In this document: positions 52,171 to 62,729 of the stretch, one piece after another
How the letters are laid out: each line of letters starts with the position of its first letter
Numbering within the stretch: the first letter of the stretch is position 1
Translations under genes and position numbers: made by a program
NCBI GenBank assembly: GCA_027487865.1
Contig: JAIYCT010000003.1
Location: 248,001-312,000, forward strand
Direction of reading: 5' to 3'
Length of the DNA: 64,000 nt
From: Microbacteriaceae bacterium
Lineage (GTDB): Bacteria > Actinomycetota > Actinomycetes > Actinomycetales > Microbacteriaceae
Notes under the pieces: generated by a model
The model's input: only the letters and a program-made list of their open reading frames with translations
What the model was told of the DNA's origin: nothing
The model's database searches: none

Positions 52171-53000
52171 TGTCACTGGAATTCAAGCCCGGTAGCGCGG
52201 TAGATCCAAAGCGCGCGGTTCGCTTTGGCGCTTGGCGAGTAGCCGAGTACCGCTTCTACGCGATGAGTAAGTGGATGACCTCGGTCATAGTCTTCGGCTT
52301 TGGTAACCCGATTTTGTACTTGATCTCAGTGGGCCTTGGTGTTGGTGCATTGGTTGATGCCAACACTGGTGGTGGCGGCATCTTGGGTGTCCCATACATT
52401 CAGTTCGTAGCCCCAGCGCTTTTGGCATCAGCCGCAATTCAGGGTGTGATGGACGAGGTTACCTTCCCGACCATGGATGGTTTTGTTTGGGACAAAGTTT
52501 TCTTTGCGATCAATGCGACGAGCGTTTCCGCGACGCAAATTGCCAATGGGGTAATGATTGTTGCGCTGGGTAGAGGGCTGTTCACGACCGTGTTGTATTT
52601 GGGAGTGCTGTTAGCCTTCGGGGCTGTTCCGCTCACCAGCGTCCTTCCGCTGCTGTTCACTTCAATGCTCGCAGGCTGGGGTTGGGCGTCTGTCATGCTT
52701 GCGATTACCGCCAGACTCGAGCGCGATGATGGTTACTTTGCAATCATTGGTCGCTTCGTGATCGCCCCGATGTTCCTTTTCTCCGGAACCTTCTACCCGC
52801 TTGAGCAAATGCCACTTTTCTTGCAGCCGTTGGGTTGGATCTCGCCACTTTGGCACTCGGTTCAGCTAGGCCGCCACCTTTCATACGGCATGGAGCTGGC
52901 CGATGGCATGCTTCTGGTCCACTTGGCATATTTGGCAATCATGGGCATGGTCGGCATGCGCTTTGTGTATCCGAAGTTCAAGGAGCGGTTGTCTCGATGA
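52170..53000 (+). CDS. ABC-2 type transporter permease
   Basis: Polytopic; FLFSGTFYPLEQMPLFLQPLGWISPLWHSVQLGR. Confidence 0.88.
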   Translation: MSLEFKPGSAVDPKRAVRFGAWRVAEYRFYAMSKWMTSVIVFGFGNPILYLISVGLGVGALVDANTGGGGILGVPYIQFVAPALLASAAIQGVMDEVTFPTMDGFVWDKVFFAINATSVSATQIANGVMIVALGRGLFTTVLYLGVLLAFGAVPLTSVLPLLFTSMLAGWGWASVMLAITARLERDDGYFAIIGRFVIAPMFLFSGTFYPLEQMPLFLQPLGWISPLWHSVQLGRHLSYGMELADGMLLVHLAYLAIMGMVGMRFVYPKFKERLSR

Positions 53001-53839
53001 TCACTCAAGCTTTGATTACGCAGGCTGTTGCCATTGCCGAGAAACGTGCCAAGCGACCAGGTGCTTCGGTTTACTCAGGTCGCGCGATAACCATGATTGA
53101 ACGATCGCTCTACGCAGCTAAGAGCTCGAACTGGTTGATTATCATCTCCGGCTTTGTGGAACCGGTGCTCTATTTGATGGCCTTTGGTTTTGGTATCGGG
53201 CAGCTAATTGGAGATATTCAGGATGGCAGCGGAAACCCGGTCAGCTACGCGGCTTATATTGCGCCAGCGCTACTGGCAACCAGTGCCATGAACGGTGCGC
53301 TTTATGACGCCACCTGGAATGTATTTTTCAAGATGCACTTCAGCAAGGTTTACCAGGTAATGCTGTCCAGCTCCCTGGGTCCGATGGATGTTGCCCTGGG
53401 TGAGATTTCTTGGGCCCTGATTCGTGGCGCTACCTACTCGGTGGGCTTCATGGCGATTGCTTGGCCACTGGGGCTCGTAACCAGCGCCTGGGGTCTGCTT
53501 GCGATTCCAGCTGCGACGCTGATTGCTTTTGGCTTTGCATCAATTGGCATGGCGATTACCTCATATATGAAGAACTTCCAGCAGATGAACTGGGTGAACT
53601 TCTTCCTATTGCCAATGTTCTTATTCTCAGGAACGTTCTTCCCGGTCAGCGTCTATCCAGAGTGGATTCAGGTAATTGTGAAGGCACTTCCACTTTGCCA
53701 GGGCGTGGACCTAGTTCGTTCGTTGATGCTTGGGATTATCGATATCAGCGTGCTTGGACACATCGCATACTTTGTGGTGATGATTGTGCTCGGCTTGAGC
53801 TTCACAACCGTGAGGCTCAAGGCTCTGTTTATGCGGTAG
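52997..53839 (+). CDS. ABC-2 type transporter permease
   Basis: ATG at 52997 overlaps the previous TGA (ATGA). FLFSGTFFPVSVYPEWIQVIVKALPLCQGVDLVRSLMLG. Confidence 0.88.
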   Translation: MITQALITQAVAIAEKRAKRPGASVYSGRAITMIERSLYAAKSSNWLIIISGFVEPVLYLMAFGFGIGQLIGDIQDGSGNPVSYAAYIAPALLATSAMNGALYDATWNVFFKMHFSKVYQVMLSSSLGPMDVALGEISWALIRGATYSVGFMAIAWPLGLVTSAWGLLAIPAATLIAFGFASIGMAITSYMKNFQQMNWVNFFLLPMFLFSGTFFPVSVYPEWIQVIVKALPLCQGVDLVRSLMLGIIDISVLGHIAYFVVMIVLGLSFTTVRLKALFMR

Positions 53840-53873
53840 TTCGCCGCACTCGCGAATTATTGAGAAAGTGCGA

Positions 53874-54332
53874 CTAACGCAGGTTTGCCATGGTCAAAGC
53901 AGCCTGAACAGCTTCCTTGCCCTTGTCTTCCTTGGAGCCTTCTAGACCAGCTCTTGCGAGTGCTTCGCTTTCGTTGTTCACGGTTAGCAGTCCAAACCCA
54001 ATCGGGACGTTGTAGTCCAACTGAACTCTCGTGAGACCTTCGGTGGCGGAGTTGCAAACAAAATCAAAGTGCGGGGTTTCGCCCTGGATTACTACCCCGA
54101 GGGCAATGATCGCTTTAGCACCGCTTTCGGCCGCCCACTTCGCAGCCAATGGCAATTCGAATGCGCCCGGAACCGTTTGCTGGATTACCTTTGTGGCACC
54201 GGATGCCTCAAGCTCTCGAAGCGCTCCTTGGACGAGGCCATCCATAATCTGGGTGTGCCAACTGGTCGCAATTACATATATCTTTTTACCCGCTGCGCTT
54301 GAGCGCAGTTCGGGAGCACCTGATCCACTCAC
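53874..54332 (-). CDS. ribH: 6,7-dimethyl-8-ribityllumazine synthase
   Basis: IYVIATSWHTQIMDGLVQGALREL; VPGAFELPLAAKWAAESG; ALGVVIQGETPHFDFV. Confidence 0.95.
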   Translation of the reverse strand: MSGSGAPELRSSAAGKKIYVIATSWHTQIMDGLVQGALRELEASGATKVIQQTVPGAFELPLAAKWAAESGAKAIIALGVVIQGETPHFDFVCNSATEGLTRVQLDYNVPIGFGLLTVNNESEALARAGLEGSKEDKGKEAVQAALTMANLR

Positions 54333-54334
54333 GG

Positions 54335-55567
54335 TTACAGGCTAGCTGGAAATTGGTGTCCCATGCGCTCGCGTTTTACCTGGAGGTAACCGGTGTTCTC
54401 TGCGGCAAGACCTACGATCAAAGGGACAGTCTCATTCACCGGAATGCCAGCGGCAATCAAGAAGTCGCTCTTGGCTGGGTTGTTGGTCATCAGGCGAACG
54501 CTCTTGACGCCGAGGTCGTTCAAAATCGCAACTGCTGCGCCGTACTCGCGAGCTTCGGAAGGTAGTCCCAGGGCAAGGTTGGCATCGACGGTGTCGAGAC
54601 CCTTCTCCTGAAGTGCATATGCCTTCAGCTTGTTTAGCAGTCCAATACCGCGACCTTCTTGACCGCGCAGGTAAATTACGATGCCACCGTTTGGGTCTGC
54701 GGTTGCAGCGTCCATTGCGGCATCCAGCTGTGGGCCACACTCGCACTTGAGTGAGCCAAACGCCTCGCCGGTGATGCACTCGGAGTGCAGGCGGACAAGT
54801 ACGTTCTCGCCGGTTGGGTTACCTGAAATCAATGCCACGTGGTCGGCAGTAGTTTCAACGTCGTAGTAACCGCGGAGTCTGAAGTCTCCGTGTGTGGTAG
54901 GAACGTTGGCTTCGGCCTCAAATCGGATGCGGTTGGCAGGCTGAGTCAGCTTCAACTGGCGACGCGATAGGTGGTCTTTTAGGTTAGCAATGGTGGTCAT
55001 AGGTAGTTCAAACCGCTTAGCGGTCTCCAATAATTCCCCAAATCTCATCATTGTTCCGTCATCGTTAACCATCTCGGCCATCAGAGCCACCGGTTGAAGA
55101 CCTGCCAATAGCAATAGGTCAACCGCTGCTTCGGTGTGGCCAGCTCGCTCCAGCACGCCACCTTCCTTTGCTCTAAGCGGAAGAACGTGTCCCGGGCGAA
55201 TCAAAGAGTCAGCTGTGGAGTTTGGGTCTGCTAGCACTCGACCGGTAAGGGCTCGCTCTGCGGCGCTGATTCCGGTGGAGGTTCGGCTGGCAGCATCGAC
55301 ACTTACGGTATAGGCGGTCTGGTGGGTGTCTTTGTTGTTGATCCACATCAAAGGCAATTCCAGCTTGTTAGCGCGGTCTCGGCTCATTGGTGCGCAAATG
55401 TAACCCGAGGTGTAGCGAATCATCCATGCCAACCACTCCTGGGTGGCAAACTCAGCGGCGATAATCGCGTCGCCTTCGTTCTCTCGATCCTCGGCATCCG
55501 ATACCAAAACCGGCTTGCCAGCCTGCAGGGCCGCAATTACCTCTTCAATGCTTGAAAGTTGACTCAT
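54335..55567 (-). CDS. ribBA: Bifunctional 3,4-dihydroxy-2-butanone-4-phosphate synthase/GTP cyclohydrolase II
   Basis: VLVSDAEDRENEGDAIIAAEFA; RPGHVLPLRAKEGGVLERAGHTEAAVDL; VRLHSECITGEAFGSLKCECGPQL; GQEGRGIGLLNKLKAY. Confidence 0.96.
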   Translation of the reverse strand: MSQLSSIEEVIAALQAGKPVLVSDAEDRENEGDAIIAAEFATQEWLAWMIRYTSGYICAPMSRDRANKLELPLMWINNKDTHQTAYTVSVDAASRTSTGISAAERALTGRVLADPNSTADSLIRPGHVLPLRAKEGGVLERAGHTEAAVDLLLLAGLQPVALMAEMVNDDGTMMRFGELLETAKRFELPMTTIANLKDHLSRRQLKLTQPANRIRFEAEANVPTTHGDFRLRGYYDVETTADHVALISGNPTGENVLVRLHSECITGEAFGSLKCECGPQLDAAMDAATADPNGGIVIYLRGQEGRGIGLLNKLKAYALQEKGLDTVDANLALGLPSEAREYGAAVAILNDLGVKSVRLMTNNPAKSDFLIAAGIPVNETVPLIVGLAAENTGYLQVKRERMGHQFPASL

Positions 55568-56154
55568 TTGAATTGCAAAAGCCTTTCAATGTGCTTCGCG
55601 AGCACGTCCGCCTCAACGTTGACCTTGTCGCCTGGCTGCTTATAGCCCAGGGTGGTCACCTCTAAAGTTTCAGGAATCAGCGAAACCGCAATGTGGTCTT
55701 CGCCTAGTTCGTTCACGGTCAGGGAGATGCCATCGATGGTGATGGATCCCTTCATCACGACATACTTCATAAGATCTGCCGGAATGCGAACCCGCACCCA
55801 GTCCCAGTTGTCGCTTTTCTCTCGCGAGATAACTTCGCCAACACCGTCAACGTGACCCTGCACGATGTGACCGCCAAATCGAGTTTCGTGCTGCATGGCA
55901 CGCTCCAGGTTGATGACATCGCCAACCTTTACCTCACTCAGGCTTGAGCACTTGAGCGTCTCCAGCATCACATCTGCGGTGAAGGAGTTGCCGTCGATGT
56001 CAATTGCAGTAAGGCAGGTGCCGGAGCAGCTGATTGAGTCTCCGCGCTTTAGGTCGCTGAGCACCTTGCCGCAGGAGATGGTTAGTCGAATCGCATCTGG
56101 CTGTGATTCGATAGCAGAAACTTTTCCAAGCTCTTCAATGATTCCGGTGAACAT
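55564..56154 (-). CDS. ribE: Riboflavin synthase alpha chain
   Basis: MFTGIIEELGKV; SCSGTCLTAIDI; DVINLERAMQHETRFGGHIVQGHVDGVGEV. Confidence 0.95.
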   Translation of the reverse strand: MFTGIIEELGKVSAIESQPDAIRLTISCGKVLSDLKRGDSISCSGTCLTAIDIDGNSFTADVMLETLKCSSLSEVKVGDVINLERAMQHETRFGGHIVQGHVDGVGEVISREKSDNWDWVRVRIPADLMKYVVMKGSITIDGISLTVNELGEDHIAVSLIPETLEVTTLGYKQPGDKVNVEADVLAKHIERLLQFK

Positions 56155-57179
56155 TAGGCCCTCCTGGCTCTTAGAAATAGATCGTTGCCGAATTGCTGGA
56201 TCTCAAAAATCTCTAGGCGATGCGCCTCGCTGATATTCCCAACCCCGATGTCGGTCAGCGCAGTCTTCGTTCCTCCAATTAGGGCTGGAGCGAGGTAAAT
56301 CTGATACTCATCAACAAGATTGTCACGCTCAAACTGACTTGCAAGGGTTGGACCACCTTCAACCAGTAGGTGCTTGATGCCTCGTGCCCAAAGGTCCGTA
56401 AGCGCATCCTCTAGGTTTCTGGTTTGAAGGTGAATGGTCGGTGCTTTGTCGTTGAAGATCTTGCGATCCTCTGGTAGTTCGCGCTGGCCAATCACCACTC
56501 GAATCGGCTGATGCTCAAAGTAGCTGCCATCGGACTTGCGAGCGGTAAGTTCCGGGTCGTCGGCCAAGACGGTTCCAGTTCCAACGGCAATGCCGTCGAT
56601 TTGGGACCTAGTGACATGAGTGTGTTCACGAGATGCCGGACCTGAAATCCACTGGCTGCTGCCATCCTCTGCAGCATTTCTGCCATCTAGGCTGCTTGCC
56701 CACTTCAATGTCACATAGGTTCGCTTATTGCGATTCGCGGTTAGCCAAACCCTTAGCTGCTGGTCAGCTTCTTGAGATAGGAATCCTGGAATGACTTCAA
56801 TGCCGGCTTCGCGAAGTGCATCCGCACCATTGCCGGAGATATCACCTGGATCTTGGGATGCAAAAACAACCCTAGAAATTCCAGCGGCAATCAATGCTTG
56901 CGAGCAAGGTCCGGTTCTGCCGGTGTGGTTGCACGGTTCAAGAGTGACTACCGCGGTTAGGTTCGCAGGCGGATTGCTGCCGTAGGTCTCGTCTAGGTTG
57001 CGAAGCGCCATGACTTCGGCGTGAGCGGTGCCGGCACCCTCGTGCCACCCTTCGGCAATTATTTTCAGGTCTTCATCGAGAATGACAGCGCCAACCTGAG
57101 GGTTTACGCCGTAGGCGGGACCGTTTAGGGCAAGTTCGAGCGACCTGCGCATCGCAGGCTCGAAGTCTTGCTGGTTCAT
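56154..57179 (-). CDS. ribD: Bifunctional diaminohydroxyphosphoribosylaminopyrimidine deaminase/5-amino-6-(5-phosphoribosylamino)uracil reductase
   Basis: ATG start at 57179 (MNQQDFEPAMRRSLELA); GTAHAEVMALRN; VTLEPCNHTGRTGPCSQALI; ASSLDGRNA. Confidence 0.94.
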   Translation of the reverse strand: MNQQDFEPAMRRSLELALNGPAYGVNPQVGAVILDEDLKIIAEGWHEGAGTAHAEVMALRNLDETYGSNPPANLTAVVTLEPCNHTGRTGPCSQALIAAGISRVVFASQDPGDISGNGADALREAGIEVIPGFLSQEADQQLRVWLTANRNKRTYVTLKWASSLDGRNAAEDGSSQWISGPASREHTHVTRSQIDGIAVGTGTVLADDPELTARKSDGSYFEHQPIRVVIGQRELPEDRKIFNDKAPTIHLQTRNLEDALTDLWARGIKHLLVEGGPTLASQFERDNLVDEYQIYLAPALIGGTKTALTDIGVGNISEAHRLEIFEIQQFGNDLFLRARRA

Positions 57180-57216
57180 TTCGCCCTCTCGGTTATCACA
57201 GACCGCGGGCGCGCGA

Positions 57217-57238
57217 GAAAAACGGGTGCACAGCACCC
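57217..57238 (-). terminator. Terminator hairpin of the FMN riboswitch expression platform
   Basis: On the minus strand: GGGTGC-TGT-GCACCC-GTTTTTC, immediately 3' of the RFN element and 5' of ribD. Confidence 0.7.
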
Positions 57239-57240
57239 AT

Positions 57241-57384
57241 GTTCTTCTCCCATCCGGACTTTAACCGTCGGTACCGGAATTTCACCGATTCAACCGCCTG
57301 AGGTCATTTAGCTGGCTGCCAAACTCCCAGTCGGGTCGCGGACTATAACCGCCGGCTCAGATTTTCACTGACCCCGAAGAACTG
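57241..57384 (-). ncRNA. FMN riboswitch (RFN element)
   Basis: On the minus strand: TTCTTCGGGGTCAGTGAAAATCTGAGCCGGCGGTTATAGTCCGCGACCCG...GGCGGTTGAATCGGTGAAATTCCGGTACCGACGGTTAAAGTCCGGATGGGAGAAGAAC. Conserved RFN blocks, upstream of ribD. Confidence 0.95.
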
Positions 57385-57429
57385 TGTTACTTAGAACAAT
57401 ACTTGTTTTGGCTAGAAAATTCCTTGGCT

Positions 57430-58431
57430 TTATGGCCGCACAAAGCCGAGCTTGTCGTAAACATCCGAAAGCGTGCGCTCGGCAATTTGATTTGCCTTTG
57501 CTGCTCCCTGAGCCAAAAGTCGATCAAGCTCAGCAGGATCCGCCAAGAGTTCTTGAGCTCGAAGACGAATCGGATCTAGCTCGGCAACCACGGCATCCGC
57601 GACCGCAGTCTTGAGTGCGCCATAGCCCTGACCCTGCAGTGAGGAAGTGAAGGACTCAACACTTTCGCCGGTGACCGCGCTGTAAATGCCAATCAGGTTT
57701 GAAACTCCAGGCTTAGCTTCCCGGTCAAAGCGAATCTCGCCATCGGTGTCGGTGACTGCGCTCTTGATCTTCTTGGCGATCACGCTTGGCTCGTCCATTA
57801 GGTTCACAAGGCCCTTTGGGTCTTGAGCGGATTTAGACATCTTCGCCGTTGGTTCCTGAAGGTCATAAATCTTTGCGGTCTCCTTCAAGATGTGAGCCTC
57901 AGGAATCTCAAAGGTCTTTCCGAATCGAGAGTTGAACCTGGTCGCCAGGTCTCTGGTGAGCTCTAGGTGCTGACGCTGGTCTTCGCCAACCGGCACTGCT
58001 TTTGGCTGGTAGAGCAGGATGTCGGCGGCCTGCAAAATCGGGTAGGTGAAGAGCCCAACAGAAGAGTTGTCTGCACCACCCTTCTGACTCTTGTCCTTGA
58101 ACTGAGTCATTCGGCTTGCCTCACCAAAGCCGGTGATGCAGTTCAAAACCCATGCCAGCTGAGCGTGAGCAGGGATGTGAGATTGAACAAATAGCGCCGA
58201 CTTACTCGGGTCAATTCCGGCTGCAATATATTGCGCCGCGGTGCGGCGAGTATTTTGACGAAGTTCGCTCGGGTCCTGCGAAACGGTAATGGCGTGCAGG
58301 TCAACGATCACGTAGTAAGCGTTGAAGTCATCCTGCATCTTTACCCACTGGGTAAGCGCACCAAGGTAGTTACCCAGGTGAAGGCTCGCAGCGCTGGGCT
58401 GCATTCCCGAGAGCAGGTTGGGCTTTGTCAT
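57430..58431 (-). CDS. trpS: Tryptophanyl-tRNA synthetase
   Basis: [54 protein letters not shown]. Confidence 0.96.
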   Translation of the reverse strand: MTKPNLLSGMQPSAASLHLGNYLGALTQWVKMQDDFNAYYVIVDLHAITVSQDPSELRQNTRRTAAQYIAAGIDPSKSALFVQSHIPAHAQLAWVLNCITGFGEASRMTQFKDKSQKGGADNSSVGLFTYPILQAADILLYQPKAVPVGEDQRQHLELTRDLATRFNSRFGKTFEIPEAHILKETAKIYDLQEPTAKMSKSAQDPKGLVNLMDEPSVIAKKIKSAVTDTDGEIRFDREAKPGVSNLIGIYSAVTGESVESFTSSLQGQGYGALKTAVADAVVAELDPIRLRAQELLADPAELDRLLAQGAAKANQIAERTLSDVYDKLGFVRP

Positions 58432-58438
58432 TTTTGTC

Positions 58439-59248
58439 CTACAGGTCGTATTCGACGTTCACAGGTGTGTGATCGGTCCAACGGGTGTCGTAGCTTGGAG
58501 CTCTATCAACCCGATAATTCTGCCCCTTTTCCGCAAGCTTTGGGGTAGCTAGTTGGTAATCGATTCGCCAGCCCGCATCGGTGTCAAAAGCTTGGCCACG
58601 GAATGACCACCAGGTGTATGGACCTGGCACGCCTGGGTGTGCGGCTCTTCCCATATCTACCCAGCCCTGGTTTGCAAAGCCATCAAAGAAGGCGCGCTCC
58701 TGCGGAAGGAAGCCGGCATTTTTTAGATTGCCCTTCCAGTTTTTGATGTCAAGCTCGGTGTGACCAACATTGAGGTCACCAACCACAACCGCATAGTCGC
58801 GGTTTTCAATTAGCCACTGCATTCGCTCGGACATGGCATTTAGAAACTTGTACTTCTCAACCTGCTTCGGGGTGTCCACCTCACCGGAGTGGACATAGAC
58901 GCTCACCACGGTGAAGATCCCGCTCGGGGTCTCAAAATCCGCTTCGATCCAGCGTCCAGCAGAGTCAAAGTCATCGGGCCCAAGATTCACCCTGACCTCA
59001 AGTGCTGGCTGCTTGGAGAGAATTGCGACACCTGCGCGACCCTTGGCGGTGGCCTCGTGGTCGTAGATGTTCCAGCCACTCGGGATCGCAATCGGACCGT
59101 CAACTGCAAGGGCTAATAACTCACCATGCGGCGCACGAACTTCCTGAAGGCAAAGGATGTCTGGGTCTGCTTCTTTGAGCCACTGCGCCATCGACTTCTT
59201 AGCTGCAGCTCGAATGCCGTTTACGTTGACTGTTGTGACCTTGAGCAT
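58439..59248 (-). CDS. xthA: Exodeoxyribonuclease III
   Basis: [68 protein letters not shown]. Start could be 59248, 59263 or 59284. Confidence 0.92.
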   Translation of the reverse strand: MLKVTTVNVNGIRAAAKKSMAQWLKEADPDILCLQEVRAPHGELLALAVDGPIAIPSGWNIYDHEATAKGRAGVAILSKQPALEVRVNLGPDDFDSAGRWIEADFETPSGIFTVVSVYVHSGEVDTPKQVEKYKFLNAMSERMQWLIENRDYAVVVGDLNVGHTELDIKNWKGNLKNAGFLPQERAFFDGFANQGWVDMGRAAHPGVPGPYTWWSFRGQAFDTDAGWRIDYQLATPKLAEKGQNYRVDRAPSYDTRWTDHTPVNVEYDL

Positions 59249-59304
59249 TGGTTGGTTATCCATATCTCTTTGCCATGTAGCCAAGTGCGGCTAGGCAAAA
59301 TTGG

Positions 59305-60039
59305 TTACGGCTTACCGCGCAGGATAGCCTGCTTGACCTCTGCGATGGCCTTGGTGATTTCAATTCCACGAGGGCAAGCCTCGGTGCAGTTGAAGGTGGT
59401 GCGGCAGCGCCAGACACCTTCTTTGTCGTTGAGGATGTCGATGCGAACCTGCGCACCTTCGTCTCTGGAGTCAAAGATAAAGCGGTGGGCATTCACGATC
59501 GCAGCAGGTCCAAAGTACTGACCATCGGTCCAGAACACTGGGCAGCTGGTGGTGCAGGCAGCACACAAAATGCACTTGGTGGTGTCCTCGTAGCGAGCAC
59601 GGTCCTCGGGGGACTGCAGGCGCTCTTTCTCAGGCTTGTCAGATGCGATCAAGAATGGGTTTACATCCTTGTATGCCTGGTAGAACGGGTTCATGTCGAC
59701 AATAAGGTCCTTCTCAACCGGAAGGCCCTTGATTGGCTCGATGTAGATCGGCTGCGAGATGTCTAGATCCTTGATCAGGGTCTTGCAGGCTAGGCGGTTG
59801 CGACCGTTGATACGCATCGCGTCCGAACCACAAACACCGTGAGCGCAGGAGCGACGGAAGGTTAGCGAACCATCCTGCTCCCACTTGATCTTGTGCAGAG
59901 CGTCTAACACGCGGTCGGTGCCAAACATCTCGACGTCGTAGTCAACCCACTTTGGTTCGGTGTCGTTCTCCGGATCGAAGCGACGAACGATGAGGGTTAC
60001 CTGGAATGAGGCAACTTCTGCGATCTTCGGCTGAGACAT
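59305..60039 (-). CDS. sdhB: Succinate dehydrogenase iron-sulfur subunit
   Basis: RRSCAHGVCGSDAMRINGRNRLACKTLI; CILCAACTTSCPVFW; CTEACPRGIEITKAI. Confidence 0.97.
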   Translation of the reverse strand: MSQPKIAEVASFQVTLIVRRFDPENDTEPKWVDYDVEMFGTDRVLDALHKIKWEQDGSLTFRRSCAHGVCGSDAMRINGRNRLACKTLIKDLDISQPIYIEPIKGLPVEKDLIVDMNPFYQAYKDVNPFLIASDKPEKERLQSPEDRARYEDTTKCILCAACTTSCPVFWTDGQYFGPAAIVNAHRFIFDSRDEGAQVRIDILNDKEGVWRCRTTFNCTEACPRGIEITKAIAEVKQAILRGKP

Positions 60040-61802
60040 TAGTACTTGCGCTCCATCGGCTGGTAGTTGGTAATGACGACTGGCTTCCAGCCGAGCTTCA
60101 TGTTGGTTCCGGTCGCCTTGTCGATCTTGTCAATCTTGTAAGCCATCGAGTGAACCATGAACTTCTTGTCATCGCGATCTGGGAAGTCCTCGCGAAGGTG
60201 CGCTCCACGGGACTCGCGGCGCTCGCGGCAAGTGATTACGGTTACCTCGGCAAGGTCTAGCAAGAAGCCAAGCTCAATTGCCTCAAGAAGGTCGGTGTTG
60301 AAACGACGACCCTGGTCCTGAATCGAGATGTTCTCGTAGCGCTTGCGCAGCTCCATGATCTTGTCCCAAGCTTCTTGCAGCGTCTCTTCGGTGCGGAATA
60401 CCTGGGCGTTTTTGTCCATGGTCTCCTGCAGTTCCTTACGAAGCTGCGCAACCTTTTCCTTACCCTTTGCCTTGCGGACCTTCTCCAGCATTGCAACTAC
60501 CTCATCGGCAGCGTTTTCTGGAAGCGGGACCTGCTTGGCAGTCCTGGCGTACTCAACCGCGTACTTTCCAGCGCGCTTACCAAAGACGTTGATGTCGAGT
60601 AGCGAGTTGGTTCCGAGGCGGTTTGCACCGTGAACCGATACACAGGCGCATTCGCCAGCTGCGTAAAGACCCGGCACCACGGTGTCGTTGTCGCTGAGCA
60701 CCTCTGCCTTGATGTTGGTTGGAATGCCACCCATCGCGTAGTGCGCGGTTGGGAATACTGGAACCGGCTCGGTGTAAGGCTCAACGCCCAGGTAGGTTCT
60801 AGCAAACTCAGTGATATCCGGAAGCTTTGCGTCAATAACCGCAGGCTCTAGGTGGGTTAGGTCCAAGAAAACGTAGTCCTTGTTTGGACCGCCACCGCGA
60901 CCCTCGCGAACCTCATTTGCCATCGCGCGAGCAACCATGTCACGCGGAGCTAGGTCCTTGATGGTCGGGGCATAGCGCTCCATGAAGCGCTCACCGGAGG
61001 CGTTGCGGAGAATACCGCCCTCACCACGTGCTGCTTCGGAGAGCAAAATTCCTAGGCCGGCAAGACCGGTTGGGTGGAACTGGTAGAACTCCATGTCCTC
61101 TAGCGGCAATCCCTTGCGGTAGATGATGCCCACGCCATCACCGGTAAGGGTGTGAGCGTTTGAGGTGGTCTTGTAGATCTTGCCAAAGCCACCGGTTGCA
61201 AAGATGATCGACTTGCCAGCGAAGACGTGAATGTCGCCGGTCGCTAGTTCGTACGCCACCACACCGGCAGGCTTGCCGTTGTTCATAACAAGGTCCAAAA
61301 CGTAGAACTCGTTGTAGAACTCGATGCCGAGCTTTACGCAGTTTTGGTAGAGGGTCTGCAAAATCATGTGACCGGTGCGGTCGGCTGCGTAGCAGCTGCG
61401 GCGAACCGGAGCCTTACCGTGATCGCGGGTGTGGCCACCAAAGCGGCGCTGGTCGATCTTGCCGTCCGGAGTTCTGTTGAAAGGCAGGCCCATGTTCTCA
61501 AGGTCGATAACTGCCTGGACTGATTCCTTGGCCAAAATCTCAGCGGCATCCTGGTCAACCAGGTAGTCGCCACCCTTGACGGTGTCGAAAGTGTGCCACT
61601 CCCAGCTGTCCTCTTCTACGTTCGCAAGGGCTGCAGCCATACCGCCCTGAGCTGCACCGGTGTGAGAGCGGGTTGGGAAAAGCTTGGAAACCACTGCCAC
61701 CTTGGTGTCAGTACCAGCCTCAATGGCAGCGCGCATGCCAGCGCCACCGGCGCCGACGATTACCACGTCGTAGGTGTGATAGGTCACGTTGTCATTCGCC
61801 AT
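60039..61802 (-). CDS. sdhA: Succinate dehydrogenase flavoprotein subunit
   Basis: [67 protein letters not shown]. Confidence 0.97.
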   Translation of the reverse strand: MANDNVTYHTYDVVIVGAGGAGMRAAIEAGTDTKVAVVSKLFPTRSHTGAAQGGMAAALANVEEDSWEWHTFDTVKGGDYLVDQDAAEILAKESVQAVIDLENMGLPFNRTPDGKIDQRRFGGHTRDHGKAPVRRSCYAADRTGHMILQTLYQNCVKLGIEFYNEFYVLDLVMNNGKPAGVVAYELATGDIHVFAGKSIIFATGGFGKIYKTTSNAHTLTGDGVGIIYRKGLPLEDMEFYQFHPTGLAGLGILLSEAARGEGGILRNASGERFMERYAPTIKDLAPRDMVARAMANEVREGRGGGPNKDYVFLDLTHLEPAVIDAKLPDITEFARTYLGVEPYTEPVPVFPTAHYAMGGIPTNIKAEVLSDNDTVVPGLYAAGECACVSVHGANRLGTNSLLDINVFGKRAGKYAVEYARTAKQVPLPENAADEVVAMLEKVRKAKGKEKVAQLRKELQETMDKNAQVFRTEETLQEAWDKIMELRKRYENISIQDQGRRFNTDLLEAIELGFLLDLAEVTVITCRERRESRGAHLREDFPDRDDKKFMVHSMAYKIDKIDKATGTNMKLGWKPVVITNYQPMERKY

Positions 61803-61812
61803 GATTTCCTAA

Positions 61813-62253
61813 CTAGTTAGCTGGACAGAAGGAAGGCAATAGCTCTAGAGCTGCGCCAGCTGGACAAGGGTCAAATGTAAAGATGACTAGGGTTCCTAGC
61901 ACAACCAAAAGAGCACAGACAATCCAGAGCGTGTAGTTCAGACCGACACGGACCTTTTCCCGCTCGGCATAGTCGTTCACGATGGTGCGCATACCGTTGG
62001 TGCCGTGGATCAAAGCAAGCCAAAGCATCGCCAGATCCCAAACCTGCCAGAACGGATCAGCCCACTTACCAGCGACAAATGCAAAGTCAATGGCCTTGAT
62101 GCCATCGCCAAGCACTAGGTTCACAACCAGGTGGGTAAAAACCAACACGATTAACAGCGGTCCGGAGACTCGCATGAAAAGCCAGCCGTACTTTTCCCAG
62201 TTGGCAGCTTTGCGGCTGCGAGGCTGGTTTGGGGTTTCAATAATGACGCTCAT
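61813..62253 (-). CDS. sdhD: Succinate dehydrogenase hydrophobic membrane anchor subunit
   Basis: Three TM segments; WLALIHGTNGMRTIVNDYAEREKVR; position before sdhA. Confidence 0.9.
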   Translation of the reverse strand: MSVIIETPNQPRSRKAANWEKYGWLFMRVSGPLLIVLVFTHLVVNLVLGDGIKAIDFAFVAGKWADPFWQVWDLAMLWLALIHGTNGMRTIVNDYAEREKVRVGLNYTLWIVCALLVVLGTLVIFTFDPCPAGAALELLPSFCPAN

Positions 62254-62645
62254 TAGTGCGCTCCAAAGACTCTTGCAAGGTGCACCGGAGTGAAGGCCGC
62301 GACCAAAACCACGCTGATAGCGATGACCACCCAGAACATAATGTTTTGATACTTGGTGCCCTTGGACCAGAAGTCAACCGCGATGATCCTCAGGCCATTT
62401 AGACCGTGGAACACGATGCCCGCCACTAGGCCAAGTTCTGCCAGTCCAACAATCGGAGTCTTGTAGGACTCGATGACGACGTTGTAAGCCTCTGGGCTGA
62501 CTCGCACCAAGGCGGTGTCGAGCACGTGCACAAGTAGGAAAAAGAAGATTGCCACACCGGTAATACGGTGCAGCACCCAGGACCACATGCCCACTTTGCC
62601 GCGGTACAAGGTTCCTGCTGGCCGTGTTGCCAAGCTAGCCTCCAT
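62253..62645 (-). CDS. sdhC: Succinate dehydrogenase cytochrome b556 subunit
   Basis: TLYRGKVGMWSWVLHRITGVAIFFFLLVHVLDTALVRVSP; GIVFHGLNGLRIIAVDF. Confidence 0.93.
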   Translation of the reverse strand: MEASLATRPAGTLYRGKVGMWSWVLHRITGVAIFFFLLVHVLDTALVRVSPEAYNVVIESYKTPIVGLAELGLVAGIVFHGLNGLRIIAVDFWSKGTKYQNIMFWVVIAISVVLVAAFTPVHLARVFGAH

Positions 62646-62729
62646 GGATAGTTTCGGTTTGGGTCTAATTCTAACTAATCAAAGGCCTTTGGCTTTCCCA
62701 AAAAGCCAAGAAACATCTAGGGTGATTAG

